NCBI GenBank assembly: GCA_051647685.1
Contig: JBOFEG010000023.1
Location: forward strand, 1-35,921
Source of the DNA: CALTSX01 sp051647685
GTDB taxonomy: Bacteria > Chlamydiota > Chlamydiia > Chlamydiales > CALTSX01
Reading direction: 5' to 3'
DNA length: 35,921 bases
Shown piece after piece: positions 24,977-33,776 of the stretch (within the stretch, counting starts at the first letter, position 1; each line of letters starts with the position of its first letter). The notes below the pieces were generated by a model that saw only the letters and a list, made by a program, of their open reading frames with translations, had not been told where the DNA came from and did no database searches. A program made the position numbers and the translations under genes.

Positions 24977-25280
24977 CTAATTAATATGGTATCCTAGCAT
25001 ACGTATTTTTTTAATCAAAATCTGTGTATGTTCCTTTTCTGGAAGATCGCGTCGGTATGCCTCCTCTTTGAGACTTTTGCCACACTCATATACTTGTTTT
25101 GTGTCCTTCTTTCATAAGTCGAGTATATGGCTGCAGAAAATCGTGACAGGTCGTTGCGGTTACTTTATATTGTTCGGTTAATTCCTGTGGTTTTTTTGAA
25201 ACTGAAGTTGATTCTGTCTGCTCGATAGAATATCCCAATTGAAAAAAACCAAGAGATAAAATCAATGGAAAAAGTTTCAT
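24977..25280 (-). pseudogene. Small exported protein gene with a frameshift
   Basis: ATG 25280 follows a perfect AGGAGG and starts a signal peptide (MKLFPLILSLGFFQLGYS). The frame stops at 25086 after TRLMKEGHKTSI. One base off, the frame continues without a break as KQVYECGKSLKEEAYRRD, then LPEKEHTQILIKKIRMLGYHIN and TAG at 24977. The total of 304 nt is one more than 101 codons, so a single-base insertion near 25100-25120 would explain it. The joined product would be a secreted protein of about 100 residues with two cysteines. A sequencing error is possible, but the next gene downstream is also broken. Confidence 0.6.
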
Positions 25281-25353
25281 AAGCCTCCTAAGTAGACGAT
25301 AGTTTACAGATTTTAGATGGTAAGGTATCTGATCTGTTTGAAGCAAAAAAAAA

Positions 25354-26142
25354 TTAACTTTTGCGAACTTTCTGTTTTCGAAAACAAAATAAAATAAGGG
25401 AAAAAATGATGTACCCCCAAGAGATAGCTATAAATACGATTGGGAAATGGTGTAGAAGCCCATATAAAAGGAAAATAGCTAGAATACCAGTAACAAATAC
25501 AATAGAAAAAGATCTTGGCCGCATGTGCAGATTTTTTAAGCTGGGAAAGTAGATGTGAGAAATCATGAGGAATCCGAGAATCACCATAATGATAGTTAAA
25601 AAAACGGTTCGAAAATGAAGAGGAATAAAAAATAAATCTTGCGCTAGCGGTGAAGTTAAAAATAAATTGGCAGAGACCGCTGAAATCGCAGCCGCAGGTA
25701 TTGGCAAGCCAATAAACGATTTCTTATACAAAAGTGACGTTTTAGTCGGAGTGATATGTTGACTAATATTGAAGCGAGCAAGTCGAAGTACTCCACAGAT
25801 CGAATAGAACATTGAGCCACTGATACAAAAGAAAGCAAGAAAACTACCCTGCTGTAAAGAGAGACTCTTGAGCAATAAAACAGAGGGGACGACTCCAAAT
25901 GTAATTGCATCGGCAAGTGAATCAAAACTAAATCCAAATTCTGTTTCTGCCCGTATCGCCCTTGCTACAGCTCCATCGAGTACATCGGCAATCGATGCTA
26001 TAAGTAATAAAATAGCGGAACCCAAGAGTACTTGAAATAAACTTACCTCTGGCGCAAGTAAATTCACTCTAAATATAATATATAGGCCGCAGGAGAGTCC
26101 AAATGCTGTAATAATATTGGGAAGTAAATTCACTTGTTTCAT
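25354..26142 (-). CDS. pssA: CDP-diacylglycerol--serine O-phosphatidyltransferase
   Basis: A 262-residue membrane enzyme making phosphatidylserine, the precursor of phosphatidylethanolamine. The CDP-alcohol phosphotransferase motif DG-x2-AR-x8-G-x3-D-x3-D is complete from Asp56 to Asp78. About seven or eight hydrophobic segments follow. The sequence start (QVNLLPNIITAFGLSCGLY) and overall length match the PssA subclass II found in Chlamydiae. It is transcribed away from nrdA. In Chlamydia pssA also neighbours nrdA-nrdB (as I recall), which supports the taxonomic call. Confidence 0.9.
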   Translation of the reverse strand: MKQVNLLPNIITAFGLSCGLYIIFRVNLLAPEVSLFQVLLGSAILLLIASIADVLDGAVARAIRAETEFGFSFDSLADAITFGVVPSVLLLKSLSLQQGSFLAFFCISGSMFYSICGVLRLARFNISQHITPTKTSLLYKKSFIGLPIPAAAISAVSANLFLTSPLAQDLFFIPLHFRTVFLTIIMVILGFLMISHIYFPSLKNLHMRPRSFSIVFVTGILAIFLLYGLLHHFPIVFIAISWGYIIFSLILFCFRKQKVRKS

Positions 26143-26213
26143 ATCGACACCAGTATATTTTTTATAGTATCATAATCCAAGTACTTTTACGAAAATCTTT
26201 TCTGAAATTTTCC

Positions 26214-26242
26214 TAGACTTTTACTCAATATCACAATATATA
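26214..26242 (+). promoter_or_regulatory. Putative nrdA promoter
   Basis: TAGACT (26214-26219) and TATATA (26237-26242), spaced by 17 nt, are acceptable -35/-10 boxes some 70 nt before the nrdA start. The -10 lies inside the better NrdR-like box, which would let the repressor block polymerase directly. Confidence 0.4.
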
Positions 26243-26246
26243 GTAT
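26231..26246 (+). promoter_or_regulatory. NrdR box 1 (14/16 match)
   Basis: TCACAATATATAGTAT matches the known NrdR box ACACWATATATWGTGT at 14 of 16 positions. NrdR is an ATP-cone zinc-ribbon repressor of ribonucleotide reductase genes, and a chlamydial orthologue has been described. The site overlaps the proposed -10 box. Confidence 0.55.
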
Positions 26247-26262
26247 GTAATAAATACATACA

Positions 26263-26278
26263 CTACCATATATGCTCA
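26263..26278 (+). promoter_or_regulatory. Possible NrdR box 2 (weak)
   Basis: The ATATAT core at 26268-26273 lies exactly 32 bp after the core of box 1, the three-helical-turn spacing typical of NrdR box pairs. The flanks match poorly (about 9 of 16), so the call rests mainly on spacing. Confidence 0.35.
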
Positions 26279-26313
26279 ATAGAGGCATAGGAAGCAAACA
26301 AAAGGATGCGATA

Positions 26314-29300
26314 ATGAACTCTGGAATAGAAACAAAATCAGAACAAACTAGTTCTACAGTGGCCATGACAGTTGTGAAACGCAATGGAACGATTGTATTA
26401 TTTCATAAAGATCGCATCATTCATGCATTAGAATCTGCCTTTCGCGACACAAAAAAGACACCTCTTCCTAATCAACTTGGAGAAGATTTAAAGAAAACCA
26501 TTCTCTCTATCTTGGATATAATTACCAAGCAAGTATCTCAACTCGCTAGAAAAGGGATCTCTTTGACGGTAGAGGGCATTCAAGATATTGTTGAAATCAC
26601 TTTGATGAAGACGGGACATCACGATGTAGCGAGAGATTATATTATTTATCGAGATAAGCATAAAATCATGAGAGATGATTCTCCTAGCATGATGAAAATA
26701 GTTCGAAAAAGTGGTCGCATTGTGCGCTTTGCCCCGATGAAAATAGCCACCGCAATTGAAGCTATTTTTTATCGATCTGATTTTGCAAAAACCTTGTCTT
26801 CCGATGATCTCGTCGACACTATTAACGTACTCACTCATAAAGTTGTCGGAGCTGCTGTGTTATATGGGAAAAATCACACTTTGTCAGTCGAGTATATCCA
26901 AGATAAAATCGAAGAAATTCTCATGCAGGAAGGTTTGTATACAATCGCTAAAGAATACATTCTATATCGCCAAACAAGAAAACTACAAAGTGCTCCAGTG
27001 TCAGAACCGTTACCTGTTGCGACGGATAAATCCCGAAAATTTACTGCAAAAGAGCCCGGTGGATCCGAGGTGATCGTTACAGATAGCGATTTATACAAAA
27101 CAGTGAACTATGCCTGTCGTAATTTATCCAACGTTTCAGCTTCTGCTATAGTGGAATTTTCTATCTCTAATTTTTATGAAGGAATGAAAATACAAGAGGT
27201 CGATTTATCTAATATCATGGCAGCAAAAACTCTAATTGAAAAAGAACCCGAGTATACACAAGTAGCATCGAGACTCCTTCTCGATTTGATTTATCGAGAA
27301 GTTCTTCATATCCCGGCGAGTAATCTGGAACTCACTTCATGTTATAAGGAATATTTCAAAAAGTATATCACGACAGGAATTGCTCTTGAAAAACTCTCTC
27401 CCGATCTTTTGCACTTTGATTTAGATCTTTTAGCAAATTCTCTGGTAATAGGTAGAGATGATTTATTCAATTATCTAGGTCTGCAAACCATTTATGATCG
27501 ATATTTGTTACAGGCAAACGACAAGCGTTTGGAAACTCCCCAAATATTTTGGATGCGAGTAGCTATGGGCCTCTCTAAAAATGAAATAGAGAAAGAGAAA
27601 TGGGCTATTATATTCTATAACGTCCTCTCTCAATTTCAATTTGTTTCTAGTACTCCTACCCTATTTAATTCAGGAACCATTCACTCTCAATTGAGCTCTT
27701 GTTACCTGCTTACTGTGATGGATGATCTCTCTAACATTTTTAAAACAATTGCGGATAACGCTCAACTCTCTAAATGGGCAGGTGGCCTTGGAAATGACTG
27801 GACCCATGTGCGATCGCTCGGCGCATTGATCAAAGGGACCAATGGAAAAAGTCAAGGAATCATTCCTTTTTTAAAAGTGGCTAACGATACAGCTGTTGCC
27901 GTGAATCAAGGTGGCAAACGAAAGGGAGCTATGTGTTCCTATTTGGAAACATGGCACTTGGATATCGAAGATTTCTTAGAACTGCGTAAAAATACGGGCG
28001 ATGAGAGACGAAGAACCCATGACATGAACACTGCGAATTGGATTCCCGATTTATTTATGAAGCGGGTAATTTCCGGTGAGAAATGGACTCTGTTTAATCC
28101 AAGCGACGTGCCAGATCTGCACGATCTCTATGGAAAAGACTTTGAAGAGCGATACTTCTATTATGAAAAATTAACTCAAAGTGGCAAATTGACTTTATTT
28201 AGACAGGTGGAAGCACTCACACTTTGGAGAAAAATTCTCAGTATGTTATTTGAAACGGGACATCCCTGGATTACTTTTAAAGATCCATCGAATCTTCGAT
28301 CGATGCAAGATCATGTGGGAGTAATTCACAGCTCAAACTTATGCACTGAAATTCTCCTAAATACCTCGGTGGATGAAGTGGCTGTCTGTAATTTGGGATC
28401 AGTAAATTTAGTAAAGCACATAACAGATACCGGTATCATTGACGAGGCAAAGATAGAGAAAACAATCCATATTGCGATGCGGATGTTGGATAACGTGATC
28501 GACCTCAATTTTTATCCAATACCAGAAGCAAAAAATGCAAATATGAAACACAGACCTGTCGGCCTTGGCATTATGGGATTCCAAGATTGTCTTTATAGAA
28601 AAAAAATTAGTTATGCAAGTGCTCAAGCCATTGAATTTGCCGACGAGGTACAAGAGATGGTCTCCTATCACGCAATGCTCGCCTCCTCAAAACTAGCTGA
28701 GGAGCGTGGAAAATACTTGAGTTTTTCTGGGTCGAAATGGGATCGAAATCTCCTTCCTATCGATACTTTGTCGCTGGTAGAAAAAGAACGAGGTGGATTT
28801 TTTGAGGTAGATAAAACGGTCAGAATGAATTGGGATATTGTCCGAGAATCTGTGAAGAAGCACGGCATGAGAAACTCTCACGTTATGGCAATTGCTCCAA
28901 CAGCTACTATTGCCAATATTGTAGGAGTGACATCCTCTATTGAACCGACTTATAAAAATCTCTATGTAAAATCAAATCTCTCCGGAGAATTTACCGTGCC
29001 CAATACCTATCTGGTCGACGAATTAAAGTCTCTGGGTCTTTGGGACGATCAAATGCTCGATGATCTGAAATATTTCGACGGTTCCATTGCCGAAATTGAT
29101 CGAATTCCAGACTCTATTAAATCCATTTATCTCACCGCTTTTGAAATTGATCCTGACTGGATCATTGAATGTGGAAGTCGAAGACAAAAATGGATCGATA
29201 TGGGACAATCTCTCAATCTATATCTTTCTGAACCAAGTGGAAAGAAACTGGATCATATGTATAAATTTGCTTGGATAAAGGGATTAAAAACTACCTATTA

Positions 29301-29466
29301 TCTGCGTACTCTCAGCGTCACTCAAATCGAGAAATCAACCACTGATATCAATCGTCGCGGAATGCAACCGCGCTGGATGAAAAGTAAGTCAGCATCCAGT
29401 AATATTCAAGTGCAGAGAGAACCATCCGCTTGCAGTTTGGATTCCGGATGCGAGAGTTGTCAGTAA
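26314..29466 (+). CDS. nrdA: Ribonucleoside-diphosphate reductase alpha (R1), class Ic type
   Basis: About 1050 residues, far longer than E. coli NrdA (761). ATG 26314 is preferred over 26272 because AAAGGA lies 8-9 nt upstream. The N-terminus has two ATP-cone domains (from VVKRNGTIVLF at about 20 and from IVRKSGRIVRF at about 129). A third, cone-like segment follows before the catalytic barrel. The catalytic core shows SQLSSCYL (first redox Cys), NLCTEILLN (radical Cys and Glu) and CNLGSVNL (second redox Cys). The C-terminal tail CSLDSGCESC carries the cysteine pair for thioredoxin recharge. The cones sense ATP/dATP for overall activity. nrdB follows about 24 nt downstream, and an NrdR-type operator precedes the gene. 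Confidence 0.96.
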   Translation: MNSGIETKSEQTSSTVAMTVVKRNGTIVLFHKDRIIHALESAFRDTKKTPLPNQLGEDLKKTILSILDIITKQVSQLARKGISLTVEGIQDIVEITLMKTGHHDVARDYIIYRDKHKIMRDDSPSMMKIVRKSGRIVRFAPMKIATAIEAIFYRSDFAKTLSSDDLVDTINVLTHKVVGAAVLYGKNHTLSVEYIQDKIEEILMQEGLYTIAKEYILYRQTRKLQSAPVSEPLPVATDKSRKFTAKEPGGSEVIVTDSDLYKTVNYACRNLSNVSASAIVEFSISNFYEGMKIQEVDLSNIMAAKTLIEKEPEYTQVASRLLLDLIYREVLHIPASNLELTSCYKEYFKKYITTGIALEKLSPDLLHFDLDLLANSLVIGRDDLFNYLGLQTIYDRYLLQANDKRLETPQIFWMRVAMGLSKNEIEKEKWAIIFYNVLSQFQFVSSTPTLFNSGTIHSQLSSCYLLTVMDDLSNIFKTIADNAQLSKWAGGLGNDWTHVRSLGALIKGTNGKSQGIIPFLKVANDTAVAVNQGGKRKGAMCSYLETWHLDIEDFLELRKNTGDERRRTHDMNTANWIPDLFMKRVISGEKWTLFNPSDVPDLHDLYGKDFEERYFYYEKLTQSGKLTLFRQVEALTLWRKILSMLFETGHPWITFKDPSNLRSMQDHVGVIHSSNLCTEILLNTSVDEVAVCNLGSVNLVKHITDTGIIDEAKIEKTIHIAMRMLDNVIDLNFYPIPEAKNANMKHRPVGLGIMGFQDCLYRKKISYASAQAIEFADEVQEMVSYHAMLASSKLAEERGKYLSFSGSKWDRNLLPIDTLSLVEKERGGFFEVDKTVRMNWDIVRESVKKHGMRNSHVMAIAPTATIANIVGVTSSIEPTYKNLYVKSNLSGEFTVPNTYLVDELKSLGLWDDQMLDDLKYFDGSIAEIDRIPDSIKSIYLTAFEIDPDWIIECGSRRQKWIDMGQSLNLYLSEPSGKKLDHMYKFAWIKGLKTTYYLRTLSVTQIEKSTTDINRRGMQPRWMKSKSASSNIQVQREPSACSLDSGCESCQ

Positions 29467-29490
29467 AATATGGGTAACACAAGGACAAAT

Positions 29491-30540
29491 ATGCAACAAA
29501 AAACTATATCCGATATGGCAGGGTTAGACAGAAGAGTAAAAGCAAAAGAAAAGAGGCTCATTAATTGCCTTGCAGTCGATGTCAATCAATTAATGCCACT
29601 GAAATATACTTGGGCTTGGGAACATTATCTGAACGGTTGCGCGAATCACTGGATGCCAACAGAGGTTTCTATGGCCTCTGACATTGCTATGTGGAAATCG
29701 AATAGTTTGACCGAAGGTGAGAGGCGCGTTATTATGCGTAATCTAGGCTTCTTTAGTACAGCAGAGAGCCTTGTCGGCAACAATATTGTTCTCGCTATCT
29801 TTCGATATGTAACCAATCCCGAAGCGAGACAATATCTCTTGAGACAATCTTTTGAAGAAGCCATTCATACGCACACCTTTCACTATATTGTAGAATCTCT
29901 CGGGCTCAATACCGGCGAGATTTTTAATATGTATAATGAGATCAATACGATTCATAACAAAGATGCCTTTGAGATGAAATTGACAGAAGATATTCTTGCA
30001 CCAGATTTTACTACTGCAACATTTTCTGGAGCACAGAAATTTCTTGAGAACTTAATTGGATTCTATGTCATTATGGAAGGGATTTTCTTTTATAGTGGAT
30101 TTGCCATGATTCTATCGATGCATAGACAAAATAAAATGACTGGCATTGGAGAGCAATTTCAATATATCTTGCGCGATGAAACGATCCATTTGAATTTTGG
30201 GATCGATTTAATTAATGGCATTAAAGAAGAAAACCCAGAGCTATGGACGAGCGATTTTCAGAAACATATTATCGATAGTATTAAACAGGCAGTCGAGCTG
30301 GAATACTTGTATGCAGAAGATTGCCTGCCACAGGGAATTTTAGGTCTCGCTTCTCCAATGTTTCGAGAGTATGTACAACATATCGCAGATCGAAGACTCG
30401 AGCGCATTGGATTGCCCACCATATATCATTCGCGCAATCCATTCCCTTGGATGAGCGAGACTATAGACCTCGGTAAAGAAAAAAACTTCTTTGAAACTAG
30501 AGTAACAGAATATCAATCTTCTGCGAACTTAACTTGGTAA
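29491..30540 (+). CDS. nrdB: Ribonucleotide reductase beta (R2), class Ic (Phe in place of radical Tyr)
   Basis: 349 residues from ATG 29491, preferred over ATG 29470 because AAGGA stands just before it. Metal ligands are Glu92 (STAESLVGN), Glu123 and His126 (FEEAIHTHTF), then Glu in VIMEGIFFYSG and Glu/His in ILRDETIHLNFG. The residue four after His126, where class Ia R2 proteins carry the radical Tyr, is Phe130. This is the diagnostic of class Ic R2, first shown in Chlamydia trachomatis, which uses a Mn(IV)/Fe(III) centre as the oxidant instead of a tyrosyl radical. The gene is co-transcribed with nrdA. Such an enzyme is thought to resist host nitric oxide and superoxide better. Confidence 0.96.
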   Translation: MQQKTISDMAGLDRRVKAKEKRLINCLAVDVNQLMPLKYTWAWEHYLNGCANHWMPTEVSMASDIAMWKSNSLTEGERRVIMRNLGFFSTAESLVGNNIVLAIFRYVTNPEARQYLLRQSFEEAIHTHTFHYIVESLGLNTGEIFNMYNEINTIHNKDAFEMKLTEDILAPDFTTATFSGAQKFLENLIGFYVIMEGIFFYSGFAMILSMHRQNKMTGIGEQFQYILRDETIHLNFGIDLINGIKEENPELWTSDFQKHIIDSIKQAVELEYLYAEDCLPQGILGLASPMFREYVQHIADRRLERIGLPTIYHSRNPFPWMSETIDLGKEKNFFETRVTEYQSSANLTW

Positions 30541-30546
30541 TGCCTT

Positions 30547-33543
30547 TTGCAATATTCTCAACGCACGAAAGAAGAACCGACCAAATACCGCTCTTATTCG
30601 GTGGGCGATACCTATGGGAACTACCTCTTTACCAAGATAGCTCCCATTGAAGAGATTTGTTCTACATTAATTGAACTACAGCATATTCCGAGTAAAGCTA
30701 CTATTCTGCAAATTGCGAGAGATGATCCCGAAAACCTTTTTTGCCTCTCTTTTCAAACGCTGCCAAATTCCAACGATGGAGTTGCTCATATTTTAGAACA
30801 CATTGTACTCTGTGGATCAAAACATTTCCCAGTGAAAGATCCATTTTTTTCGATGCATCGTCGAAGTCTTGCCACTTTTATGAATGCACTTACTGGATCT
30901 GATTTCACCTGTTATCCAGCCTCTTCACAACTCGAAAAAGACTTCTATAATTTATTAGAAGTTTATATCGATGCTGTATTTCATCCCTTAATTACTCAAG
31001 AGAGTTTCTGGCAGGAGGGACATAGATTTACCTTAAGTAGCAATAATGCTTTGCAAATCGAAGGAGTAGTATTTAACGAAATGAAGGGAAGCCTCTCTCG
31101 CGTGGAAACGAGGCTTTGGCATTTTATTATACAGCATCTGTTATCGGATACTCCCTACCGCTACGATTCTGGAGGAACTCCAGAAGAAATACCAAAGCTT
31201 ACTCGACAGCAGCTCATTGATTTCCATAAAAAATATTATGATCCGAGTCATTGTTTATTTTTCTTCTATGGCGATATTCCTATTGAAAAACATTTGCAAT
31301 ACCTCGAAGAAAAAATTTTGCACAGCGCAACCTCCAAGCCGCCTCTTCCTGATCTACCAAAACAAAAGCAATATCCGAAATCGAAATATATAGAGGGAAA
31401 TTTTCCCCTTCAAAAGAACGAGTCCTTAGATAAGCAGTCATACATCGCATTTACTTGGCTCACTATGCCAATTCAAAATCAAGAAGACTTGCTTGCTGTA
31501 AGCATCATTGACTCCATTCTTATGGCGACAGATGCCTCTATGCTCTGTCATGCTCTTTTGCAAAGTGGTTACTGTAGGCAGGCTTATTCTGAAATGGATG
31601 CAGAGATGTCTGAGATCCCTTACATAATTATTTGCCGTGGATGCGACATAAAAGATCGAGATAGTTTGGAGAAAATTGTCTTCTCTACGATTACAGACGC
31701 TATTCAAAATGGATTTAAGAAATCTGATATCGATACGGCTTTGCATCAATTGGAACTCGAAAGAACGGAAATTAACCGCGGATTTGGCCCCTTTGGCTTG
31801 AATCTATTTATGCGTGCGGGGCTCTTAAAACAACATCGATGTGATCCCGAAATTGGAATCAAAATTCATGAACTCTTTACAAATCTCCTCGAGAAAGTAA
31901 AAGACTCCTCCTATTTACCGAGTATTGCGAAAAAATACCTCATAGAAAATAGACATTATCTCTGTACGACATTTGCTCCCGATATCAACTTGGAAGCTCG
32001 CGAAATTGCCGCTGAAAAAGCTTTTCTGCACAAGATAGAAGAAGAGATGAGTGTAGAAGATTATGAGAAATTACGCGAAAATGCGCTTACTCTCGAGCAA
32101 TACCACAAAAAGATGAAACAGCAGAATATTTCCTGCCTTCCAACAATTACTATTCGCGATATTCCAAAAAATCCGACCGATTTTTCAATGGATTGCGAAA
32201 AAATCGGCAATATAAATTTATTTTGCCATCATAATTTTACAAATCACTTTGTCTATTTTAACTACACTTTTGCATTGCCTTCTTTACCTATAAGTGTATT
32301 TCCTTATCTCTCATTATTTACGGGACTCCTTACCGCTCTCGGCACGCAAGGTAAGACGTATAAAAAACAATTGAAAGAAATGGAAGCATATACCGGCGGG
32401 ATAGATGCAGGGATTGCTATTTATGCACCTCTGCAAGATCCTAAGTTGTTAGAACCAACTTTTAACATGCGAGGTAAGTGTCTCTTTCGCAATCGTCAGA
32501 AAGCACTAGCCTTATGCAAAGAATTTATAACGACCTCTCGATTTGATGAAAAGGCGCGGATTCATGAAGTAGTCTTACAGATCTATACCGAACTCAGACA
32601 ACACGTCCAGAGTCATCCGCTGGCCTTTGCGACGCTGGATGCACTCTCTCCCCTATCAGATATCATGTTTCTGCAGGAACTGATGCAAGGAATTTCTTAT
32701 TACCATACCATACATGCCATAGCGACTTCCTTTTCCACAAAAGCGGATATGCTATATGAAAACCTCTACCAATTGCAAAAAAGCGTTTTGCACGGATGTG
32801 ATCCCGATTTGATTATCTCTATGGATAAAGCAGATTACGAGATTTTTCAAACAGAATTATTGACGCAATCATGGCCATCTAAAAAATTTACTCCTTGGAA
32901 GCCCTTTGCAAAGAAACAAAAAGAAAAGATTCATATTGGAAGAGTAATTGCATCACAAGTTGCCTATAACGTTTATGCTATGGCTACCATTTCTGATAAT
33001 CATCCGGACATGCCTTTACTTCATTTGGCCACAAAAATTATGGAAAATACAACTCTGCATCCCTTAGTAAGAGAGCAGGGGGGCGCTTATGGCAGCGGTG
33101 CTGTTATCAATGGTGCTCTCGGAGTTTTCTATTTTTATTCCTTTCGAGATCCCAATATTGCAAAAACGGCTAGTGCTTTTATTACCACTTTGCACAATAT
33201 ATCAGAGCAAAAGTTTACACAAAAAGATATTACAGAAGCTATCCTGACTTTGATTCAAAAATTTGATACGCCAGTCAGCCCAGCCGTAAAAGCTGAAATT
33301 GCCTATGGATGGAAAAGAACAGGCAAAAATTTTGCCTATAGGAAAAAATACCGCGATACTATCCTTTCTGCATCTGCAACTGACATTGCACGGGCCGTAA
33401 AGACCCATCTTTTGCCACAGATTGCAAGTGGAATTTTTGTCTCTTATGCGGGACAATCTCTTTTAGAACAATCATCTAGCATGTTAGAAGCGGTTGGTAT
33501 GCCTATTAAAATTAAAACTATATTAGGAAAAAATAACGATTGA
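30547..33543 (+). CDS. M16C zinc metalloprotease (PreP/falcilysin-like)
   Basis: A 998-residue insulinase-superfamily protease. The inverted zinc motif HILEH is at 81-85 in the M16C-typical HILEHIVLCGS, the third ligand is in GVVFNEMKGSLS, and the far substrate-binding Arg/Tyr pair is in REQGGAYGSGA near residue 843. Two halves forming a closed chamber for short peptides are expected from the length. No signal peptide is evident. The only reasonable start is TTG (30547): no in-frame ATG precedes the conserved motifs, while the TAATG at the nrdB stop opens a different frame. Chlamydiae have a homologue. The likely role is degradation of free or signal peptides; linkage to nrdAB is positional only. 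Confidence 0.92.
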   Translation: MQYSQRTKEEPTKYRSYSVGDTYGNYLFTKIAPIEEICSTLIELQHIPSKATILQIARDDPENLFCLSFQTLPNSNDGVAHILEHIVLCGSKHFPVKDPFFSMHRRSLATFMNALTGSDFTCYPASSQLEKDFYNLLEVYIDAVFHPLITQESFWQEGHRFTLSSNNALQIEGVVFNEMKGSLSRVETRLWHFIIQHLLSDTPYRYDSGGTPEEIPKLTRQQLIDFHKKYYDPSHCLFFFYGDIPIEKHLQYLEEKILHSATSKPPLPDLPKQKQYPKSKYIEGNFPLQKNESLDKQSYIAFTWLTMPIQNQEDLLAVSIIDSILMATDASMLCHALLQSGYCRQAYSEMDAEMSEIPYIIICRGCDIKDRDSLEKIVFSTITDAIQNGFKKSDIDTALHQLELERTEINRGFGPFGLNLFMRAGLLKQHRCDPEIGIKIHELFTNLLEKVKDSSYLPSIAKKYLIENRHYLCTTFAPDINLEAREIAAEKAFLHKIEEEMSVEDYEKLRENALTLEQYHKKMKQQNISCLPTITIRDIPKNPTDFSMDCEKIGNINLFCHHNFTNHFVYFNYTFALPSLPISVFPYLSLFTGLLTALGTQGKTYKKQLKEMEAYTGGIDAGIAIYAPLQDPKLLEPTFNMRGKCLFRNRQKALALCKEFITTSRFDEKARIHEVVLQIYTELRQHVQSHPLAFATLDALSPLSDIMFLQELMQGISYYHTIHAIATSFSTKADMLYENLYQLQKSVLHGCDPDLIISMDKADYEIFQTELLTQSWPSKKFTPWKPFAKKQKEKIHIGRVIASQVAYNVYAMATISDNHPDMPLLHLATKIMENTTLHPLVREQGGAYGSGAVINGALGVFYFYSFRDPNIAKTASAFITTLHNISEQKFTQKDITEAILTLIQKFDTPVSPAVKAEIAYGWKRTGKNFAYRKKYRDTILSASATDIARAVKTHLLPQIASGIFVSYAGQSLLEQSSSMLEAVGMPIKIKTILGKNND

Positions 33544-33568
33544 AACTTAGCATTGTTTACATAACTTA

Positions 33569-33670
33569 ACTGATTGTAACAGCGGACTCATAATCCTGTT
33601 CTCATTAATTCCAATTGATTCAGAAATTCTCTCCTTGAGTATACTTTTCTAATAAAATTACTTACCAAAG
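33569..33670. repeat. Direct repeat copy A
   Basis: The core 33581-33637 (starting AGCGGACTCATAATCC) matches 34460-34516 with three differences over 57 nt. Similarity continues to a TATACTT...TAATAAAATT segment. The repeat lies just after the M16 protease gene. It brackets, with copy B, the 138-codon unknown gene. Confidence 0.75.
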
Positions 33671-33708
33671 ATGTTATGCGTATTGGAAGCTAAATCCCTT
33701 TCTTTCTG

Positions 33709-33739
33709 ATTCGAAATGATTTGTCGTAGTGGAGTGATA
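33709..33739. repeat. Partial repeat copy C
   Basis: GATTCGAAATGATTTGT plus a following TAG-GGA-T pattern matches the first part of copy B (34440-34470) with several substitutions, then the similarity stops. Confidence 0.5.
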
Positions 33740-33776
33740 AAAAATAGACTCCAAATTATTAATAATAGGAAATTTA

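Noticed and set aside
33581..33637. A real tRNA-Met gene
   Set aside because: Only the anticodon-loop string resembles a tRNA; acceptor, D and T arms cannot be folded.
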